This document shows, piece after piece, positions 17,650 through 26,990 of a stretch of DNA of 42,957 nt; position 1 is the first letter of the stretch; each line of letters begins with the position of its first letter. A program made the position numbers and the translations under genes. The stretch spans positions 1-42,957 of the forward strand of contig CAZSAK010000022.1 in assembly GCA_964605155.1 (NCBI GenBank). The letters are read 5' to 3'. The notes under the pieces were generated by a model that saw only the letters and a list, made by a program, of their open reading frames with translations, did not search any database and was not told where the DNA came from. Source of the stretch: CAZSAK01 sp964605155. Its GTDB lineage: Bacteria; Pseudomonadota; Gammaproteobacteria; SZUA-140.

Positions 17650-18666
17650 ATGGCAGTCAATGATTTGCTAACCCAGGACGAGATAGATGCGCTTCTGCAT
17701 GGAGTCTCCAGTGGAGACGTAGATACAGATGCGGATGAGACCGTCGTTGATGGTGAAGCCCATAGTTATGATTTTGCCAGTCAAGACAGGATTGTACGCG
17801 GGCGAATGCCTACACTGGAGATGGTCAATGAAAGGTTTACCCGATATTTCAGAATCAGCCTGTTCAACATGCTACGCAGGTCACCTGAAATCGCTGTGGG
17901 CGGTGTACAGATGCTTAAATTCGCCGAATACATCCACAGCCTGTTTGTGCCAGCAAGTCTGAATCTTATAAAAATAAAACCATTACGTGGTACGGCGCTG
18001 ATCATCTTTGATCCCAACCTTGTATTTTCAATCGTGGATAATTTTTTCGGTGGTGATGGAAGATTTCACGCAAAGATAGAAGGTCGTGAATTTACGCCGA
18101 CTGAACAACGGATTATCACTAAACTGCTGGAGATAACATTCAAGGACTTGAAGGAAGCCTGGAATCCTGCAATGAAACTTGATTTTGAGTTCACAGGGAT
18201 GGAGGTCAATCCGCATTTTGCCAACATTGTGAGCCCGAGCGAGGTAGTTGTAGTCACGACATTTCATGTTGAACTGGAAGGTGGTGGTGGTGATATGCAC
18301 GTTACCATGCCCTACTCAATGGTCGAGCCTATTCGTGAATTGCTGGATTCGGGAATACAAAGTGATCGTGAAGATGCTGATGAGCGCTGGTTAACTGCAT
18401 TACGTGAAGAGATCAAGGAGGCGGAGGTCGAGATCAGCAGCATCCTGGGAGAATCGGTTATATCGGTGAGAGAACTGAACCAATTAAAACCGGGTGACAT
18501 CATCCCCATGGATATCCCGAAAACTGTAACGTTATGTGTTGAGGATATACCCATTATGCGCGGTGGGTTTGGAATATCAAACGGTAAGAATGCCATCAAG
18601 GTGTCAGAGTGTATAGTCCCGCCACCAGCGAGAAAGGTGGCCAAACTTGCAGGAGTAAACCGATGA
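17650..18666 (+). CDS. fliM: Flagellar motor switch protein FliM
   Basis: C-ring protein that binds phospho-CheY to reverse rotation. 338 residues. The N-terminal CheY-binding peptide LTQDEIDALL (about residues 7-16) is fully preserved, followed by the CheC-like middle domain (VNERFTRYFRISLFNMLRR, GTALIIFDPNLVFSIVDNFFG) and the C-terminal SpoA domain (LNQLKPGDIIPMDIP). Retention of the CheY site matters because the local cheY is destroyed. It overlaps fliN by an ATGA stop/start. Confidence 0.97.
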   Translation: MAVNDLLTQDEIDALLHGVSSGDVDTDADETVVDGEAHSYDFASQDRIVRGRMPTLEMVNERFTRYFRISLFNMLRRSPEIAVGGVQMLKFAEYIHSLFVPASLNLIKIKPLRGTALIIFDPNLVFSIVDNFFGGDGRFHAKIEGREFTPTEQRIITKLLEITFKDLKEAWNPAMKLDFEFTGMEVNPHFANIVSPSEVVVVTTFHVELEGGGGDMHVTMPYSMVEPIRELLDSGIQSDREDADERWLTALREEIKEAEVEISSILGESVISVRELNQLKPGDIIPMDIPKTVTLCVEDIPIMRGGFGISNGKNAIKVSECIVPPPARKVAKLAGVNR

Positions 18667-19094
18667 GTGAAGAAACTACAGATGAAAACACCGATTCTGC
18701 TGAAGAGCATGAAACATCACAACAAGGAGAGAATTCAAGTGCCGACTCCACAGGTCAGGCCCAGGGCCAGGAGACCTATGACAAGGCGCATTTTCAGGGA
18801 CTACAGGCGGATCAGAATTCCAAATCTATCGGTGAGTCAGGGATGGATATGATACTCGACATTCCGGTTACCATCGCCGTCGAGATAGGTAGAAGCAAAA
18901 TCAATATCCGCAATCTGCTGAAATTGAATCAGGGGTCAGTTGTTGAGCTGGACAGGCTTGCGGGTGAACCGATGGATTTGATAGTTAATGGTACATTGGT
19001 CGCACATGGCGAGGTCGTAGTTGTCAATGAGAAATTCGGTGTACGCCTTACCGATGTGATCAGCCCGGCAGAACGCGTAAAGAAACTGAAATGA
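18663..19094 (+). CDS. fliN: Flagellar motor switch protein FliN
   Basis: Base of the C-ring and docking point for the FliH-FliI export complex. 143 residues: an acidic, Ser/Gln-rich N-terminal tail (about 1-55) and a conserved SpoA domain (DMILDIPVTIAVEIGRSKIN, LLKLNQGSVVELDRLAGEP, NGTLVAHGEVVVVNEKFGVR). I start at ATG 18663, which forms the ATGA overlap with fliM and has AGGAG 7 bases upstream. An upstream GTG lies inside fliM and is unlikely. Confidence 0.97.
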   Translation: MSEETTDENTDSAEEHETSQQGENSSADSTGQAQGQETYDKAHFQGLQADQNSKSIGESGMDMILDIPVTIAVEIGRSKINIRNLLKLNQGSVVELDRLAGEPMDLIVNGTLVAHGEVVVVNEKFGVRLTDVISPAERVKKLK

Positions 19095-19127
19095 TATTGC
19101 TATAGATAATATTATTACAACCAACAA

Positions 19128-19613
19128 ATGTTCTCGTTTATACCACTATCGATGTCATTGCTGAAACCTCACTGGAGGTCAATCTTCATATTGCTTACAA
19201 CGGGATTGGTGTACTTTATCCCCGCATTATGCTGCGCTGGAGATGCCCAAGGCACGCAATCAGGTCTGGATAAAAGCCCGGTGGGCCTGGTAAATATACT
19301 GCAGGTAATGACCTATTTAATACTGGTACTGCTGATCATAATTGGCAGCGCCTGGGTTTTTCGCCGTTATGGACGTATAAACGCTGCCGCCAATGGACAT
19401 CTTAAGATTATCTCTGGCTTGTCGGTCGGACAGCGCGAAAGAATCGTGCTGGTTGAGGCAGGAGACGTTCAATTGTTGCTTGGTGTGGCGCCGGGTCATG
19501 TGCAGACGTTGCATGTGATGGGTGATGCGGCAGTTGAAGTAACGAAGGATACTGGCAAAACGTCGTTTGCCAGTCGTTTAAACGATGAAGTCAGGAAAAA
19601 GATTCTGTCATGA
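19128..19613 (+). CDS. fliO: Flagellar export apparatus protein FliO
   Basis: Scaffold for assembly of the FliP ring. 161 residues: an N-terminal hydrophobic segment (about 16-38), a TM helix near 58-78 (VMTYLILVLLIIIGSAWVFRR), then a small cytoplasmic domain (GHLKIISGLSVGQRERIVLVEAGDVQLLLGVAP...FASRL) diagnostic of FliO. The start is not strongly supported; ATG 19152 is another choice. Its stop overlaps the fliP start by 4 bases. Confidence 0.92.
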   Translation: MFSFIPLSMSLLKPHWRSIFILLTTGLVYFIPALCCAGDAQGTQSGLDKSPVGLVNILQVMTYLILVLLIIIGSAWVFRRYGRINAAANGHLKIISGLSVGQRERIVLVEAGDVQLLLGVAPGHVQTLHVMGDAAVEVTKDTGKTSFASRLNDEVRKKILS

Positions 19614-20350
19614 AAAAACTGGTAATTATGATCATTTTCAGTATTTTGCCGGTTTCAATGACGATGGCGGATTCCGGGCTAACTGCTTTATCTTTAACCA
19701 CGAATGCAGACGGTGGCCAAACGTATTCATTGAGCATACAAGTACTGGCGTTGATGACGGTATTAACGTTATTACCGGCAGCATTGATGATGATGACATC
19801 GTTTACGCGGATTATTATTGTACTGGCAATCCTGCGGCAGGCTATCGGAACCGCGCAGACACCGACTACGCAGACTCTCATCGGACTGGCATTGTTTCTG
19901 ACCATTTTTGTCATGGCTCCTGTGTTTGATGACACCTACCAGCATGCGGTAAAACCATATCTGAATGAAGAAATTACCCTGCAGGATGCACTGCAAAAGG
20001 CAAGTATCCCATTCAGGTCATTCATGTTGCATCAGACTCGTGACAGTGATCTGACCCTGTTTGCAAATATCTCAGGTGACAAGGAATACGACTCCTACGA
20101 CGACGTCCCCTTTTCATTGCTTGTCCCGTCATTCGTAACAAGCGAACTCAAAACGGCCTTTCAGATCGGTTTTCTTATATTTATCCCGTTTCTGATAATC
20201 GATCTGGTGGTGGCAAGTGTTCTGATGTCGATGGGTATGATGATGTTATCACCGCTCATTATTTCTCTACCATTCAAGATCATGCTCTTCGTTCTGGTTG
20301 ACGGATGGGCCCTGATTCTAGGTACGCTGGCATCGAGTTTTCACGGTTAA
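19610..20350 (+). CDS. fliP: Flagellar export gate protein FliP
   Basis: Core pentamer of the export gate. 246 residues with a cleavable signal peptide (MKKLVIMIIFSILPVSMTMA-D) and four TM helices. Family motifs are TLLPAALMMMTSFTRIIIVL, RQAIGTAQTPTTQTLIGLAL, LVPSFVTSELKTAFQIGFLI and MGMMMLSPLIISLPFKIMLF. ATGA overlap with fliO. Intact. Confidence 0.97.
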   Translation: MKKLVIMIIFSILPVSMTMADSGLTALSLTTNADGGQTYSLSIQVLALMTVLTLLPAALMMMTSFTRIIIVLAILRQAIGTAQTPTTQTLIGLALFLTIFVMAPVFDDTYQHAVKPYLNEEITLQDALQKASIPFRSFMLHQTRDSDLTLFANISGDKEYDSYDDVPFSLLVPSFVTSELKTAFQIGFLIFIPFLIIDLVVASVLMSMGMMMLSPLIISLPFKIMLFVLVDGWALILGTLASSFHG

Positions 20351-20400
20351 GCGACATGTTCAGCGGTAAGAATTCATAAATCATATCGGGAAGGAAACAT

Positions 20401-20670
20401 ATGACGCCTGAATCTGTCATCTCGATTAGCCAGAATGCCCTGCAGGTGACTTTAATGATTATCGCCCTGCTGCTCTTGCCCGCTCTGGGGATCGGATTGC
20501 TGGTAAGCATGTTCCAGGCAGCAACGCAGATCAATGAACAGACGTTAAGTTTTATCCCGAAACTGTTCGTGGTGTTTCTGATCCTGATTCTTGGTGGTCC
20601 ATGGATATTGCAGGTAACCATCAACTTTACAACCAATTTGATCACCAGCATTCCCGAATTGATAGGTTAA
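20401..20670 (+). CDS. fliQ: Flagellar export gate protein FliQ
   Basis: Small two-helix inner-membrane subunit of the export gate. 89 residues, the normal size: MTPESVISISQNALQVTLMI, LLLPALGIGLLVSMFQAATQINEQTL, then a second TM (LFVVFLILILGGPWILQV). A very good AAGGAAA site lies before ATG 20401. It sits between fliP and fliR as always. Confidence 0.97.
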   Translation: MTPESVISISQNALQVTLMIIALLLLPALGIGLLVSMFQAATQINEQTLSFIPKLFVVFLILILGGPWILQVTINFTTNLITSIPELIG

Positions 20671-20692
20671 TCAGTGATTAGACATAAGAACA

Positions 20693-21472
20693 GTGAATAT
20701 AACAAGTGAAGAACTCATTGCATTTATAGCCGGTTATTTATGGCCATTTATCCGGATAGCCGCGCTGGTCAGTATTATTCCCATTTTAAGTGCACAGATA
20801 GTTCCCAAGCGTGTAAAGGTGGGTATAGCCCTGATGCTGACTGTAGTTATTGCACCCACCCTGGGACCTATGCCCTCCATTGAGCTATTCAGTGCCCAGG
20901 GATTTCTCATGTGTGTTTACCAGATGCTTATCGGTCTGGCGATGGGTTTCACCATTCGAATCGTGTTCAGTGCGTTTGAAACCGGTGGCCACGTAATAGG
21001 TCAGACGATGGGGCTGGGGTATGCACAGATGCTGGATCCATCTAATGGGGTTACCGTACCTGTGATCAGCCAACTATATACCATTATAGGAACATTGGTA
21101 TTCCTGGCATTAAATGGCCACCTGGTCGTGATTGATGTATTGGCAGAGAGCTTCGAAACCATGCCGGTTGCACTAAATACCATCAGTACAAACGGCTTGT
21201 GGTCCATCATGGATTTGTCCGGATGGATATTCAAGGGTGCAGTGCTGATCTCGCTGCCGGCCGTAGCAGCATTATTGCTGGTTAATATCGCCTTTGGAGT
21301 GATGATGCGGGCGGCGCCACAACTTAATATCTTTGCCATCGGCTTTCCATTGACGTTGACACTTGGTTTTGTTTTTATCTTGGTGACTCTGCCGATGTTC
21401 CTGCCGCAATTCACCCATATAATGGATAGTGCATTTCTCACCATCGACACCATGGTGAACAGTGGTGGATAA
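20693..21472 (+). CDS. fliR: Flagellar export gate protein FliR
   Basis: Multi-pass export-gate subunit that completes the FliP5-FliQ4-FliR1 complex. 259 residues with about six hydrophobic segments. Motifs include LWPFIRIAALVSIIPILSAQ, PKRVKVGIALMLTVVIAP, GLAMGFTIRIVFSAFETGG and LGYAQMLDPSNG. The start is GTG 20693 with only a weak ribosome site. It ends 2 bases before flhB, implying coupling with that partner. Confidence 0.96.
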   Translation: MNITSEELIAFIAGYLWPFIRIAALVSIIPILSAQIVPKRVKVGIALMLTVVIAPTLGPMPSIELFSAQGFLMCVYQMLIGLAMGFTIRIVFSAFETGGHVIGQTMGLGYAQMLDPSNGVTVPVISQLYTIIGTLVFLALNGHLVVIDVLAESFETMPVALNTISTNGLWSIMDLSGWIFKGAVLISLPAVAALLLVNIAFGVMMRAAPQLNIFAIGFPLTLTLGFVFILVTLPMFLPQFTHIMDSAFLTIDTMVNSGG

Positions 21473-21474
21473 AG

Positions 21475-22608
21475 ATGGCTGAGCAGACCGCGCACGAAAA
21501 AACTGAACAACCTACCCCTAAACGCCTCAAGGATGCACGCGAAAAAGGTCAGGTAGCACGCTCCAGGGAGCTGACCACAATGGTGGTGCTGCTGGCATCA
21601 GCCGCTGCGATCTTGCTTATCGGTGATAATTTGATCAATGATCTTCTCAAAATAATGCGTGATGTGTTTATATCAGATCGTAGTGATTTGATGGATATTG
21701 AAAATATACCCCGTATATTCGAGCAGGCATTGACAAATACCATCATCGCTCTGTTGCCGTTTTTCGCAATTGTCGTTTGTGCGGCTCTGTTATCGCCTAT
21801 GGCACTGAGTGGGTGGTCCTTCAGCGCCCAGGCAATGTCATTCAAATGGGAAAAGCTCGATCCTGTAAAGGGGATAGGAAAGATATTTTCATGGCGTAGC
21901 CTGATGGAGCTCGTGAAGGCACTGGCCAAGTTTTCCGTCGTATTGGTAGTTGCTCTGTTGTTGCTATGGCATAACGTCGATTCCTTTCTGCTATTGGGTA
22001 CCAAGGACGTTATGCAATCCCTGCATGACGCCGGGAAGATCCTTGGTTGGTCATTTCTGGTATTGAGCTGTGCAATGATTATCATTGCTGCCGTAGATGT
22101 GCCGTTCCAGCTATGGGATCACAATCGTCAATTGAAGATGACAAGGCAGGAAGTCAAGGATGAATACAAGGAGACCGATGGTAGTCCGGATATGAAACGG
22201 CGCGTGCGGGAGGTGCAACAGGAGATGGCGCGCCGCAGAATGATGCAGGAAGTACCCACTGCCGACGTAATAATAACGAACCCAACTCACTATGCTGTGG
22301 CACTGCGATATAACCAAAACGGGATGAGGGCACCGGTTGTTGTCGCCAAAGGCAAGGATCTGATTGCTCAGCAGATCCGTAATGTCGCCTTGTCACATGA
22401 GGTACCAATACTGTCCGCACCGCCGTTATCCCGCGCATTATATTTCAGTACAGAACTTCAGCAGGAAATCCCGTCAGGCCTGTATATGGCGGTTGCACAG
22501 GTGCTTGCCTATGTCTACCAGCTGAGACGGACGACGCGTCGCAGCAACAACGGTGAAAGCATACCGATGCGGGATATTCCGATTCCTGATGAATTCAGAC
22601 ATGACTAG
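21475..22608 (+). CDS. flhB: Flagellar export switch protein FlhB
   Basis: Export-gate protein that changes substrate specificity after autocleavage. 377 residues. The N-terminus EKTEQPTPKRLKDAREKGQVARSREL, four TM helices and the cytoplasmic domain are standard. The NPTH autocleavage motif (ADVIITNPTHYAVALRY) is intact, so the cleavage-driven switch with FliK should work. Last gene of the fliL operon; 82 bases separate it from flhA. Confidence 0.97.
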   Translation: MAEQTAHEKTEQPTPKRLKDAREKGQVARSRELTTMVVLLASAAAILLIGDNLINDLLKIMRDVFISDRSDLMDIENIPRIFEQALTNTIIALLPFFAIVVCAALLSPMALSGWSFSAQAMSFKWEKLDPVKGIGKIFSWRSLMELVKALAKFSVVLVVALLLLWHNVDSFLLLGTKDVMQSLHDAGKILGWSFLVLSCAMIIIAAVDVPFQLWDHNRQLKMTRQEVKDEYKETDGSPDMKRRVREVQQEMARRRMMQEVPTADVIITNPTHYAVALRYNQNGMRAPVVVAKGKDLIAQQIRNVALSHEVPILSAPPLSRALYFSTELQQEIPSGLYMAVAQVLAYVYQLRRTTRRSNNGESIPMRDIPIPDEFRHD

Positions 22609-22690
22609 CATGAAACTTGCAAGGACCCACTCAATATGTGGCCAGAAACATTACCAATACAAGATGAAGTCTTAAAGAAGAGGCATCAAT

Positions 22691-24787
22691 ATGGCTGAGA
22701 CAAGTGCAATAATGACGTTACGTGATATAAGCCGCAATGGCATGCTGGGAGCGCCGATTCTATTGATGTCAATATTGGCGATGCTTGTTGTTCCCCTCCC
22801 GCCCGCCATGCTTGATATCTTCTTTACCTTTAATATTACCTTGGGACTGGTGGTCTTGCTGGCAGGGATCTACTCAAGAAAGCCGCTGGATTTTGCCGCA
22901 TTTCCCACAGTATTGCTGATTGCCACCTTGCTGAGACTTGCGCTCAATATTGCCTCAACACGCATTGTCTTACTGGACGGCCATACCGGTACCGACGCAG
23001 CGGGACGTGTCATTGAGGCGTTTGGTGCCTTCGTAGTCGGAGGAAATTATGCCGTGGGTCTGGTCGTATTCACGATCCTTGTCATCATAAATTTTGTTGT
23101 CGTTACCAAGGGTGCTGGACGCATTTCCGAGGTAAGTGCTCGCTTTACACTGGATGCCATGCCCGGCAAACAGATGGCCATCGATGCCGATCTTAATGCC
23201 GGCCTGATAGAGCAGAACGAGGCAAAACAGCGCAGAGCGGAAATCGTTCTTGAGGCAGATTTTTATGGTGCAATGGATGGTGCAAGTAAATTTGTGCGGG
23301 GTGATGCCATCGCCGGCATTCTCATCCTGTTTATAAACATCCTTGGTGGACTGGCCATAGGAATGGTGCAGCACAACATGGTATTCGGTGAGGCTATTCA
23401 TAATTATACACTGCTAACCATCGGTGATGGCCTGGTCGCACAGATCCCCTCTCTGGTCCTGTCAACTGCAGCAGCGATCATGGTAACCCGTGTTTCAAGT
23501 GATCAGGACATGGGTACCCAGATCCTGACCCAGATGTTTGACAATCCACGAACTCTAGGTGTAACAGCGGGTGTGATGGGAATTCTCGGTGTGATACCCG
23601 GCATGCCGAATCTCGTGTTTCTGTCTCTGGCATGTGCCTCAGGTTTTGGCTCTTATTATATAGCCAAACGCAAACGCGAAATAATCAAACAGGTTGATGA
23701 ACAAAAACAAGTAGCTGACAGTGAAAAACCATCAGAACCACGTGACCTGAGCTGGGAGGACGTGGTACCGGTAGATACAATCGGCCTGGAAGTAGGGTAT
23801 CGATTGATACCGTTGGTGGATAAAAAACAGGGCGGTCAATTGATGGGAAGGATCAAGGGAGTCAGAAAAAAACTGACACAGGAACTGGGATTTCTGATTT
23901 CACCGGTCCACATCCGTGACAATCTGGAATTATCACCGAATGGCTATCGCATAACATTAATGGGTGTAGCTATCGGTGAGGCCGAAGTCCATCCGGAGCG
24001 TGATCTGGCCATTAACCCGGGCCAGGTTTTTGGAAATGTCGAAGGTATTCCAACCAGAGATCCGGCATTTAATATGGATGCCATCTGGATCGAGGCCGGT
24101 CAAAGAGACCAGGCACAGACATTGGGTTATACGGTCGTTGACGCAAGCACGGTGATTGCGACACATCTGAGCCAACTGCTCAAGACCCATGCCCATGATT
24201 TGTTGGGCCGGGAAGAGGTTCAGCAACTACTCGACACTCTTGCTGGCAGCACACCTAAACTGGTGGAGGGACTGGTTCCTGACCTGTTGTCGCTGGGAAC
24301 CGTACAACGTGTATTGCGCAATCTGTTGATGGAAAACATACCCCTTCGCGATATGCGGACCATCGTTGAAACGCTTGCTGCAGAGGCACCCAGAAGCCAA
24401 GATCCTGACGTTCTCACAGCCACTGTACGTACTGCCTTGGGACGTCTAATTATTCAGAATATCAATGGGATGGAGTCTGAACTCCCGGTGATCACACTGG
24501 ATCCTTCATTGGAACATTTATTGCAAGAATCTTTGCAGGTGGAAGGGCAGGGAAGTGTGGGACTCGAACCCGGTCTGGCCGACAGTATTCATCGATCGCT
24601 GGTAGAGAGCTACCAGCAACAGGAGATGGCGGGGCAGCCCGCGGTATTACTGGTGGCTCCATCATTAAGACAATTTTTACAACGTTTCGTGAAACATGCG
24701 GTACCCAATATGTACGTACTGTCATACAACGAGATACCGGATAACAAGCAACTCAGGGTCGTTGCTAACGTAGGCAGACCGAAATAG
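22691..24787 (+). CDS. flhA: Flagellar export gate protein FlhA
   Basis: Nonameric export-gate protein that uses proton-motive force. 698 residues, the family size. The N-terminal half has about eight TM helices and the FHIPEP signature region (DFAAFPTVLLIATLLRLALN, RFTLDAMPGKQMAIDADLNAG). The C-terminal cytoplasmic ring domain follows (EVGYRLIPLVD...LLGREEVQQLLD...RNLLMENIPLRDMRTI). No sigma-54 site is visible in the 82 bases upstream, although this gene often has one, so it may be co-transcribed with flhB. Confidence 0.98.
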   Translation: MAETSAIMTLRDISRNGMLGAPILLMSILAMLVVPLPPAMLDIFFTFNITLGLVVLLAGIYSRKPLDFAAFPTVLLIATLLRLALNIASTRIVLLDGHTGTDAAGRVIEAFGAFVVGGNYAVGLVVFTILVIINFVVVTKGAGRISEVSARFTLDAMPGKQMAIDADLNAGLIEQNEAKQRRAEIVLEADFYGAMDGASKFVRGDAIAGILILFINILGGLAIGMVQHNMVFGEAIHNYTLLTIGDGLVAQIPSLVLSTAAAIMVTRVSSDQDMGTQILTQMFDNPRTLGVTAGVMGILGVIPGMPNLVFLSLACASGFGSYYIAKRKREIIKQVDEQKQVADSEKPSEPRDLSWEDVVPVDTIGLEVGYRLIPLVDKKQGGQLMGRIKGVRKKLTQELGFLISPVHIRDNLELSPNGYRITLMGVAIGEAEVHPERDLAINPGQVFGNVEGIPTRDPAFNMDAIWIEAGQRDQAQTLGYTVVDASTVIATHLSQLLKTHAHDLLGREEVQQLLDTLAGSTPKLVEGLVPDLLSLGTVQRVLRNLLMENIPLRDMRTIVETLAAEAPRSQDPDVLTATVRTALGRLIIQNINGMESELPVITLDPSLEHLLQESLQVEGQGSVGLEPGLADSIHRSLVESYQQQEMAGQPAVLLVAPSLRQFLQRFVKHAVPNMYVLSYNEIPDNKQLRVVANVGRPK

Positions 24788-24874
24788 AAAATAGAGAACT
24801 TGAATGAACAAAAATAACGTATACGGAACGATGCGATGCAGGTTAAAGCTGATAACTCTGGACAGGGAACAGTC

Positions 24875-26116
24875 ATGAAAATCAAGCGTTACTTTGCCCC
24901 GGATATACGCCAGGCAATTCGAAAGGTGCGTGACGAGCAAGGTCCTGATGCGGTGATCCTATCCAATCAACGGGTCAACGGCGGGATAGAGATTGTTGCG
25001 GCGGTCGATTATGACGAGTCGCTGTTTCGCAAGAATATGATGCCTCAGGACACTACACTCACTGAAAATCCCGATATCAAAATGCAGATCCAAAAACAGG
25101 ACAGCAACAGAATGCACAATAAGGATGAATTCACCGGTTCCAATACGAGCCGCCAGTTATCCGACGTAATCTGGAGTCAGGATCCCGCAATCGTCGAGAT
25201 ACAGGATGAGCTAAGAAAGCTGCGCGATATGTTGGAAAACCAATTATCAGGCCTTGCATGGGGTGATCTTAATCGTCGTTACCCGCAACGTGCTGATCTA
25301 ATGCGCCGACTGATGAAGATCGGGTTAAGCACCTCATTATGTCAGGAGATATCTAACCTTATTTCCAGTGATACAGATATCGATCATCTGTGGGGACAAG
25401 CATTGACCTCACTAGTTGACAGAGTACCGATAATGCAGTCAGATCTGTTGACGGATGGCGGTGTTGTAGCACTCATCGGTCCGACAGGAGTCGGTAAAAC
25501 GACTACTATTGCTAAGATCGCGTCCCGTTATACCTTGCGACATGGTAATCGTGACGTTGCCCTCGTAACGATCGACAACTATCGGGTCGGTGCCTATGAG
25601 CAATTGAGGACATACGGCCGTATCCTCGATATCCCTGTCAAGAATGCGGACAGCAGACAGGAACTAAAACAGGTTTTGAATGACCTGAAGGGCAGACGCC
25701 TCATCCTGATAGATACAGCTGGCATGGGCCAGCACGATCACCACCTGATCAATCAGGCGGATATCATCGATTCTGATGCTTCTATCAGAACGTCACTGCT
25801 GCTATCAGCCACGACCCGCCTGTCCGGGTTAGAGGATGTAGTCCAGGCCTTCGAGATTTTCAATCCCACGGAATGCATGTTTACCAAGATCGATGAAGCC
25901 ACCTCGCTGGGTAATGTATTGAGTATTGCCATCAAGCACAATCTGCCGGTTTCTTATGTAAGTAACGGCCAGCAGGTACCGGAGGATCTGCAAAGGGCAC
26001 GTGCCCACACTCTTGTGAGTCAGTGTGTCGCGCTTGCGACCCGGGCGGAAAAGATGCTAGAAGAAGAAGTTGCATTCCAGAGTTACGGGAGGGTAGCAGC
26101 CAATGCTCATGGCTAA
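24875..26116 (+). CDS. flhF: Flagellar placement GTPase FlhF
   Basis: SRP-family GTPase that recruits the flagellum to the cell pole. The canonical N-terminus MKIKRYFAPDIRQAIRKVR begins at ATG 24875, which has an AGGGA site. The ATG at 24836 would add 13 non-conserved residues. The B domain (about 45-110) is low-complexity. The NG domain has G1 GPTGVGKTTT (about residue 202), VTIDNYRVGAYEQLRTYG, the G3-like DTAGMGQ, and the G4 region TKIDEATSLGN. 413 residues. It overlaps flhG by 14 bases. Intact, so polar placement is expected. Confidence 0.97.
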   Translation: MKIKRYFAPDIRQAIRKVRDEQGPDAVILSNQRVNGGIEIVAAVDYDESLFRKNMMPQDTTLTENPDIKMQIQKQDSNRMHNKDEFTGSNTSRQLSDVIWSQDPAIVEIQDELRKLRDMLENQLSGLAWGDLNRRYPQRADLMRRLMKIGLSTSLCQEISNLISSDTDIDHLWGQALTSLVDRVPIMQSDLLTDGGVVALIGPTGVGKTTTIAKIASRYTLRHGNRDVALVTIDNYRVGAYEQLRTYGRILDIPVKNADSRQELKQVLNDLKGRRLILIDTAGMGQHDHHLINQADIIDSDASIRTSLLLSATTRLSGLEDVVQAFEIFNPTECMFTKIDEATSLGNVLSIAIKHNLPVSYVSNGQQVPEDLQRARAHTLVSQCVALATRAEKMLEEEVAFQSYGRVAANAHG

Positions 26117-26990
26117 TGAAAGGATGAATCAGGCATCCGGATTGAACAGCATAACCCGATCCAAACCAGTACGCGTGGTGGCAATCACGAGCGGCAAGGG
26201 TGGGGTAGGCAAGACAAACGTATCGACGAATCTCGCCCTTTCAATGGTGGCAACAGGCAATAATGTATTGTTAATGGATGCCGACCTCGGACTGGCCAAT
26301 GTGGATGTACTGCTTGGCCTGCAACCGATATGTAACCTGTCACATGTCATCAGGGGTGAATGTTCACTTGAAGAGGTCATTATCAAGGATCAATCCGGTT
26401 TACGTATTATTCCCGCGGCTTCGGGGATACAGGATATGGCGGAATTAAGCCATATTGAACACGCAGGTCTCATCAGGGCATTCAGTGAGTTGAGTTTCCA
26501 TCCGGACATATTGTTGATCGATACAGCTGCCGGAATTTCCGACAGTGTGGTGACCTTTAGCAAGGCCGCACATGAAGTTCTGGTGGTGGTATGTGATGAG
26601 CCCGCGTCGATTACTGACGCATATGCGGTTATCAAATTGCTGAATCGTGACCATGGGCTGCATCGTTTCAGAGTGCTCGCAAACATGGTTCACAACACAC
26701 AGGATGGCATTGAGTTGTTTAAAAAATTGATGAAGGTCACAGATCGCTTCCTTGACGTTACCCTAGAATATCTAGGATCGATCCCGTATGACGAATATCT
26801 TAAAAAAGCCGTTCAAAAACAACGTGCTGTAGTCAATGCCTATCCCAGGAGCAGGGCGGCAATGGCCTTTCACAAGATTGCGCAGAAGGCCGGACAGTGG
26901 CCAGTGCCCGATGCAGCCAGCGGCAAGATAGAGTTTTTTGTTGAGAGACTTCTCACTTACAAAAACAATGATTCGGCATTTATTTTATGA
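26103..26990 (+). CDS. flhG: Flagellar number regulator FlhG (FleN)
   Basis: MinD/ParA-like ATPase that limits flagellar number and antagonises FleQ in Pseudomonas. 295 residues. An N-terminal QASGL motif (the FlhF-activating helix) precedes the deviant Walker A SGKGGVGKTNVSTNLAL, the LMDADLGLANVDVLLG segment and Walker B ILLIDTAAGI. A C-terminal hydrophobic/amphipathic tail is suggested by the last 20 residues. ATG 26103 and ATG 26109 are both possible starts; GGGAGGG lies upstream of both. It overlaps flhF upstream and fliA by 4 bases. Confidence 0.97.
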   Translation: MLMANERMNQASGLNSITRSKPVRVVAITSGKGGVGKTNVSTNLALSMVATGNNVLLMDADLGLANVDVLLGLQPICNLSHVIRGECSLEEVIIKDQSGLRIIPAASGIQDMAELSHIEHAGLIRAFSELSFHPDILLIDTAAGISDSVVTFSKAAHEVLVVVCDEPASITDAYAVIKLLNRDHGLHRFRVLANMVHNTQDGIELFKKLMKVTDRFLDVTLEYLGSIPYDEYLKKAVQKQRAVVNAYPRSRAAMAFHKIAQKAGQWPVPDAASGKIEFFVERLLTYKNNDSAFIL